Source of the DNA: Saccoglossus kowalevskii | Taxonomy: Eukaryota > Hemichordata > Enteropneusta > Harrimaniidae | Direction of reading: 5' to 3' | Length of the DNA: 26,466 bases | Assembly (NCBI RefSeq): GCF_000003605.2 | Contig: NW_003107096.1 | Span: 474,678-501,143, forward strand | Shown: positions 21,704-26,466 of the stretch, in pieces | Position numbering within the stretch: position 1 is the first letter of the stretch | How the letters are laid out: the number at the start of each line of letters is the position of its first letter | Notes under the pieces: model-generated | Told to the model about the DNA's origin: nothing | What the model saw: only the letters and a program-made list of their open reading frames with translations | Databases searched by the model: none | Position numbers and translations under genes: made by a program

Positions 21704-22100
21704 ATAAGACAGGCACGGATTGATTGCGTCACAGTGAATATAACCTACAATGAAATAGTGCAAAGAAAGTTTGTCAAATATTTGTGCTATCGATCACACC
21801 TTCAATATGATACTGATAAATACTCAGCTTTGTGTGCTCATTTTGGATTTTTAACTTTGAGTCAGCGTCGTTTATTCTTAGATATGTTATTTTTATGCAA
21901 ATGTGTTAACGGCCTATAGACTTATCTATAGTATCTTTTCTGTGTTAAATTGTTATGTCCCAAATCGTGGTTTTACCCCTCTGTTTTGTCCACCACGCTG
22001 TCATATTGATATATTTAAATATTCTCCACTTGTGAGATGCATGAACAATCTCAATAATTTATTGCGGAATGGTTCAGAATTGATATTTTCAGTAATTTGA
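21704..22100 (+). pseudogene. Broken reverse transcriptase C-terminal region of the LINE
   Basis: The first frame encodes EIVQRKFVKYLCYR, then FGFLTLSQRRLFLDMLFLCK and CVNGL, matching the LINE pattern of an E-x-V-Q-R-x-F-x-K-Y-L helix, an L-x-S-R-R-x-x-L-D-x-x-F-L-x-K block and an N-G-L turn. A stop at 21917-21919 interrupts it. The similarity continues in another frame with YVPNRGFTPLF (the V-P-x-R block) and YSPLVRCMNNLNNL (the S-P-L-x-R-x-x-N-x-L-N block), ending in TGA at 22098-22100. So at least one frameshift lies near 21912-21925. The polymerase core (the YADD-containing domain) and the endonuclease are missing. The copy cannot be active. Confidence 0.6.
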
Positions 22101-22263
22101 GCCGTTTTAAATCTAAGGTACATCAGTTAATTCTTGAAAGTTAATTTAAGATATTTCAAATGTATATGTTTTTTATCGTATATTTTTGTATGTTATTTAT
22201 TGTATTTTGATGTATGTGTGAGTAATGAGTCTGTAAATCGGACTTGTGCCCGTAGGTCTTTTC

Positions 22264-22266
22264 AAA

Positions 22267-22333
<67 letters not shown>

Positions 22334-22338
22334 ATTAA

Positions 22339-22397
<59 letters not shown>

Positions 22398-22406
22398 GTA
22401 AGTAAG

Positions 22407-22440
<34 letters not shown>
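22264..22440 (+). repeat. AAAT microsatellite grown from the LINE tail
   Basis: About 177 bp of the 4-bp unit AAAT run directly on from the LINE 3' untranslated region (which ends near GTAGGTCTTTTC). Interruptions are one AATTAATA near 22335 and a short AAGT run near 22396-22409, which suggests internal point mutation followed by slippage. Confidence 0.9.
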
Positions 22441-22443
<3 letters not shown>

Positions 22444-25400
22444 ATTGCCTATATATACGTCACAAATACTAATCTGAATATTTATGTGCGTTTCATATTA
22501 TAGTACAGTTGGTACCATCATTTGCTGAATGTGATTGCAGAATTCAAAAATATGATTAAATTTGATTCCTATAAATATGTACAATATGGTTCTGCAGTAA
22601 ACCTTGATTTCATTAATAATACAGATAATATTTCTAGCCAATTGGGCGAATTTCATAACAAAATGGGGGAATCAACGTTCAACAGTTGCTTTATATGATA
22701 AAGAATGCGATGACAAATGCAGTAACTATGGCTGTGTATGTGGTAAAGTCTTCAACTGTGCTGACCTGATTACATTTAAAGTGAGATTTCAATTCAAACA
22801 CGCGCGGTCGATAAATTAATTAAATCACGGTAACAATGATCGATTCCCTAATAAACACAACAATTTAACAAATATCCCGATGTCGTCGACACCTATGGTC
22901 TCCTTGACGACGGCACTGTTTAAACTGTTTCCTTTTGATGGCCCCCTCCATCATTTCCCCTACAACTTTGAGAGGAGGAAACAGATTATTGTTTGCGATG
23001 GAGTGAAATACTGCTTCCTCACTGCATTGTCTTTATAAAACGACATTCTAAGGTAACTTGTACTGTGCCTGGGCAAACACGTTTTCTCGTGCATAATGTG
23101 ATAATGACATGCACAGTACTGAAACGACGCTAATTTGTTGCTGATCATGAAAACTGTGAACTCGCATTATACAGGTGTTTTATTGGGGAATTGATTTATA
23201 TTAAGAATAGTTAGATAATGAGAATCCCTGAAACGGTAGCAAATTGTGAACAAACATATGTTGCGATGTGCGATCATTTGTCGATCTAAATAAACGTTTT
23301 ATAATAATATAAAATAGCCATGTGTTATGTATTTCCCGGCCTGCTATTACTCATTTGGCTTGATTAAGTGCTTGGTAAGGTATGTGCTGTGGTGATGACC
23401 GTGTGTGAAGAAATATATACATGTAGATCGGGTATAATAAAATTACTCCCAGTTTAATATCGTCAGTCATTTCATTTGAATCTAGCGACAATCTCTGGTT
23501 GATGGCACGTAGTAGTGTGTCATTGTTGAGGGCGCTATACCGCACCCGCGGTTGTCTTTAAAACTGACGTTACGATTCCGGTTACAGAATGAATTACACT
23601 TATACGCATATCACTCTCGGTTGAATTTAGTTCGACATATGTCTTGGGTTTTACAAATCCTTGTTATTAAACAATTTCACTGATTTTAGTCTTACCTTAC
23701 CGAGTAATATATTTTTTTTTCAATGTCTGCCCAATCAACTACTACTGACCATATTTGCATCGACTGGTATTCATGTAAATTAATACGGTTAATTGTAACC
23801 AACTCCAAATAAAAATAAGATTCAGTCGCGATATAAGTATTGCCATATATAATAGTGATGATAATGATGAAAAATAATTTAGTTCTGCTCCATAAAATCA
23901 GAAATAAGAACAATATATGTATTATCAAACAGGCGTATTATAGATTGCTCTCACAGACTTTTGAATTCGGATGGCGCTGTAGTGAAAAACATTTTTTGTT
24001 ACATGATGGGTGGTCGCATTAAAAACATCGAGATAACGAATTACGCGAGGTTTTGAGTGGTTGATTGGTTTCAGTGAGCAAGTTGCTCACAAATGCCTAA
24101 TTAAATAAAAATTAACAAATTAATATAAATAAGCCAGATGTCCTGTGAAAACAAATTCCTCAATAATTACAATGATATATTAATTTTAATCATGTATACT
24201 CATTACGTTTAATGAAATTCTTGGGCATCTATATATTTCATCGGAACTTTCACGTGACACTGTCGCTTATCCATTATCCTTCCATACCAGGTAAGTAAAC
24301 TGACATATTTGTTTACTGTAATTTCAAACGCAATCATGTCACTGACTTATATCATTAACTGCGACTCGTATGATCGGTCAATCATGATCTTTATCGCTTA
24401 AACAGTATCTAGAAAAAACAATCACGTACAAAACTTGTACACCGGGGGTCTGTAGTGGGTATACGTGTGATACATTGATTTACATATCTTTTCAGACACT
24501 TATATCTCGTACGTAGGAAGAGTTCCTCATTGGACAACTACAAGGTGAAACCCCTCTGCGCCACCCTTCGCCCCACTAAGATGAACAATCTGTAATCATT
24601 GACCGTGGGAGATATTAATTGGACGATGTTGTTCTCGGTAATAAATAATATACACCGACGCATTGACATTGAAGTCCGCCGACAAACAAACGAATTGAAG
24701 AAATGAACACGATAAATAATGTTGTCACCAACACGTAACCAGTCATTGTAATCCGTATCCATTTAAAATCTATCTAAATACATTACAACGCTGCTGCTAT
24801 AGTACCATATAAAAACAAACGTATGTAATAATATCACTGGAGCTGCCTGTGGACATGTCTCAGCTACGACCTGTTATATTGTTATATATTAGTAATTATT
24901 AATGATGGTAATCGCTATATAAAAACATCAATCACTTAGTACTTCATGTTAGCTACGACATGTATAATAAAACACTGAAAGCAGATTGCGTGTGGCAATA
25001 AACATCATATTTACTATATAAACGTTTATAAATGAATATACGTGTATAGGTGTAAGATATGAGAATACGAACAGAGTATAATACTCCCTAATCATACACA
25101 CAATTTAATGAGTGACTAGAGCAATACGAGAGTTCGGGAACAGAAATCATCGTCTTTTATCCAGCAAATACAAAGGTTCATAAGTCATATGTCTAATTGC
25201 CGGAGTTGAAATTAAATGAAACAAATGCACTAATATATGGTAGAACGCAAGTGATATTGGTCGTATGCTCAATCAGCTTATAAGAAATTGTTACACCGTC
25301 AGCATGGAAAAGTCACGAAAATGTAGAGAGTCGTCTTACGACAATATAAAGTCCAATAGAGTTAATTCGTTCATTTCTAAAAACAAAATACGACTTCAGT

Positions 25401-26200
25401 GCCATGACAAGGCAGTACGAATTGTACCCCCAGGGGGAGGGGGCATTGTCAGAAAGAGCGGCCAAGATAAATGTGATCACGCTTGTCTTATTCATCGTCG
25501 TACGCCACGGTCTCGAACTCTTTTACGGCAAGCCTACACATTTCGTTGAGTCTCGAAGCGGAAATAAACTCTGGCGGCGAGAATGATCTTATGCTAAATA
25601 TTATGGCCGTCTTATAGCGGTGATAACCTTCTATACTCAGCATAGCATGTTGATTTCGTCAACATTTTAACCACTTGATTGATATAGAAAGCACACGTCC
25701 ACGCTAAGAAAATTAATCACTAGTCAAAGTACCGAGACAATAGTTTAATGTAATGCCATTGATGCTATGTGTGTCAAAATCGCAATGTACAAATGTACAT
25801 GTATTGGATGGCTATGTCAGAATCATCTTGTAATCTTTCTTCTGTGATGTCGTTGTTTTATTTTGTTTTGTTTGATTTAATAAGTACATAGGCAAATCAT
25901 TTTTTCCAATTTCTGAATTTCTGGCACATTACGCGTGTTATTATCCTATGTACAGGACCCGGTAGAAAGAATGTTTTGTTATTCTTATGTAACTATTCCT
26001 TTAAGCGAGAATTACACCGGAAAATTACACCCATACATGTGCAACGTCCGAGCATTCTGTGACGTATCTAATCTGTTATTTGTCGAACTATATTTCTATT
26101 ACTCCAGCGGATGAGATGAAGTAATTTTCAAATTATGATACAAGCAGGAGACATGGTACATATCTAGAGTTGAGTGTGCTATGAGGGGGAAAATCTCTTC
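22441..26200. other. Long sequence without recognisable genes
   Basis: No exon, RNA gene or transposon assigned. Chance-sized ORFs occur, for example 22880-23038 (52 codons, plus) and 25265-25549 (94 codons, plus, overlapped by another frame). The A/T content stays high until about 26200, where composition changes. Confidence 0.4.
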
Positions 26201-26221
26201 TCTCTGGATTCTCCACACGTG

Positions 26222-26263
26222 TCAAGGGGGGTCTCGTCTCGTCTCTCTATCGCGTCCCCTTGA
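26222..26263. other. Inverted repeat able to form a hairpin
   Basis: TCAAGGGG (26222-26229) and CCCCTTGA (26256-26263) are perfect 8-bp inverted arms around a 26-nt pyrimidine-rich loop. Both lie in the GC-richer right edge. Function unknown. Confidence 0.5.
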
Positions 26264-26363
26264 GGTACGGGATCGGGAAAGTCACTTAAATCTTACAGTC
26301 AAATAAGACACACACAACGAAATACGTTTCAACTCTCGTGTTTAGTCGGTCAGTCGAGCACTC

Positions 26364-26370
26364 TATAAAA
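26364..26370 (+). promoter_or_regulatory. TATA-like box at the start of a GC-rich edge
   Basis: TATAAAA is followed by a GC-rich segment (CAGCGCCCCGGGG). The composition shift and box would suit a core promoter of a gene to the right of the window, but no transcript evidence is visible. Confidence 0.2.
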
Positions 26371-26394
26371 CACAGCGCCCCGGGGAAAAGTCCC

Positions 26395-26466
26395 CAAGAC
26401 TATCGCAAGGCTGACCCAAGACTGCCTCTAGACTGCGTCAAGACTCGCCCCAAGACTCTCCAGGAC
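26395..26466 (+). repeat. Minisatellite with about 11-bp period (CAAGACT core), running off the window
   Basis: CAAGACT or a close variant starts at 26395, 26406, 26417, 26429, 26439 and 26451, that is, steps of 10-12 bp. The spacer is C-rich. The array continues past the window edge, so its length and whether it is coding cannot be judged. Confidence 0.55.

Larger units (their letters stand above)
21702..22440 (+). mobile_element. 5'-truncated non-LTR retrotransposon (LINE, Jockey/CR1-like) 3' end
   Basis: The element keeps the C-terminal tail of a LINE ORF2-type reverse transcriptase, a 3' untranslated region of about 160 bp and an AAAT-repeat tail. It is oriented left to right. Truncation at the 5' end with an intact 3' end is the usual result of incomplete target-primed reverse transcription. 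I could not identify a target-site duplication. The clade is uncertain; the protein tail and A-rich repeat tail fit Jockey- or CR1-like families. Confidence 0.65.

Noticed and set aside
22880-23038. 52-codon ATG ORF just right of the LINE
   Set aside because: Protein-like composition but no recognisable domain, no clear splice signals and chance-sized.
24841-24852. GGACATGTCT, a p53-type half-site
   Set aside because: A single half-site with no partner at a suitable distance; expected by chance.
25265-25586. Two overlapping plus-strand ORFs (94 and 60 codons)
   Set aside because: Different frames on the same DNA with no motif; a minus-strand ORF overlaps too, typical of a stop-poor patch.

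Overview
The window reads as AT-rich nuclear DNA of an invertebrate animal. Spliced-gene signals (a signal-peptide exon ending at a consensus GT donor), a TATA box, a 44-bp satellite array, a decayed non-LTR retrotransposon end and long gene-free stretches all point to a metazoan. Nothing looks bacterial: there is no operon spacing and there are no long intact ORFs. Phylum cannot be decided from the sequence. The one clear exon has its closest recognisable relatives among invertebrate receptor guanylate cyclases.

Layout. From 1 to about 9,940 I recognise no exon; if the receptor gene continues to the left, this is its first intron (more than 9.9 kb). On the minus strand at 9,942-10,439 lies the first coding exon of a receptor-type guanylate cyclase or related ANF-ligand-binding-domain receptor: signal peptide, Thr/Pro-rich linker, then the start of the periplasmic-binding-like fold, ending in phase 0 at a GTAAGT donor. 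Just upstream are a plausible 5' leader with a 10-codon upstream ORF and a TATA box. From 10.6 to 14.5 kb is mostly featureless, with one dense cluster of transcription-factor-like motifs near 12.37 kb. At about 14.50-14.70 kb is a probable broken fragment resembling the extracellular domain of a Cys-loop ligand-gated channel.

From about 14.79 to 16.79 kb is a satellite array of 44-bp monomers, interrupted by a 50-N assembly gap. Most monomers left of the gap carry a perfect CC(A/T)6GG palindrome (the CArG-box consensus), and the GG-type monomer can fold as a 17-bp near-perfect hairpin. A six-monomer (about 264 bp) higher-order period can be seen on both sides of the gap. The left part is homogenised and the right part decayed. 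This is the most unusual structure in the window.

From 16.8 to 26.2 kb is largely non-genic. It contains a decayed minisatellite of about 56 bp period (about 20.0-20.47 kb), which produces a long spurious ORF, and the 5'-truncated 3' end of a Jockey/CR1-like LINE (21.70-22.44 kb) whose AAAT tail has become a microsatellite of about 177 bp. The last 250 bp are more GC-rich, with a hairpin, a TATA-like box and an 11-bp minisatellite running off the end.

Most 60-100 codon ORFs here are expected by chance. In DNA this AT-rich a stop occurs roughly every 15 codons, so the six frames should hold on the order of a hundred open stretches of 50 codons or more.
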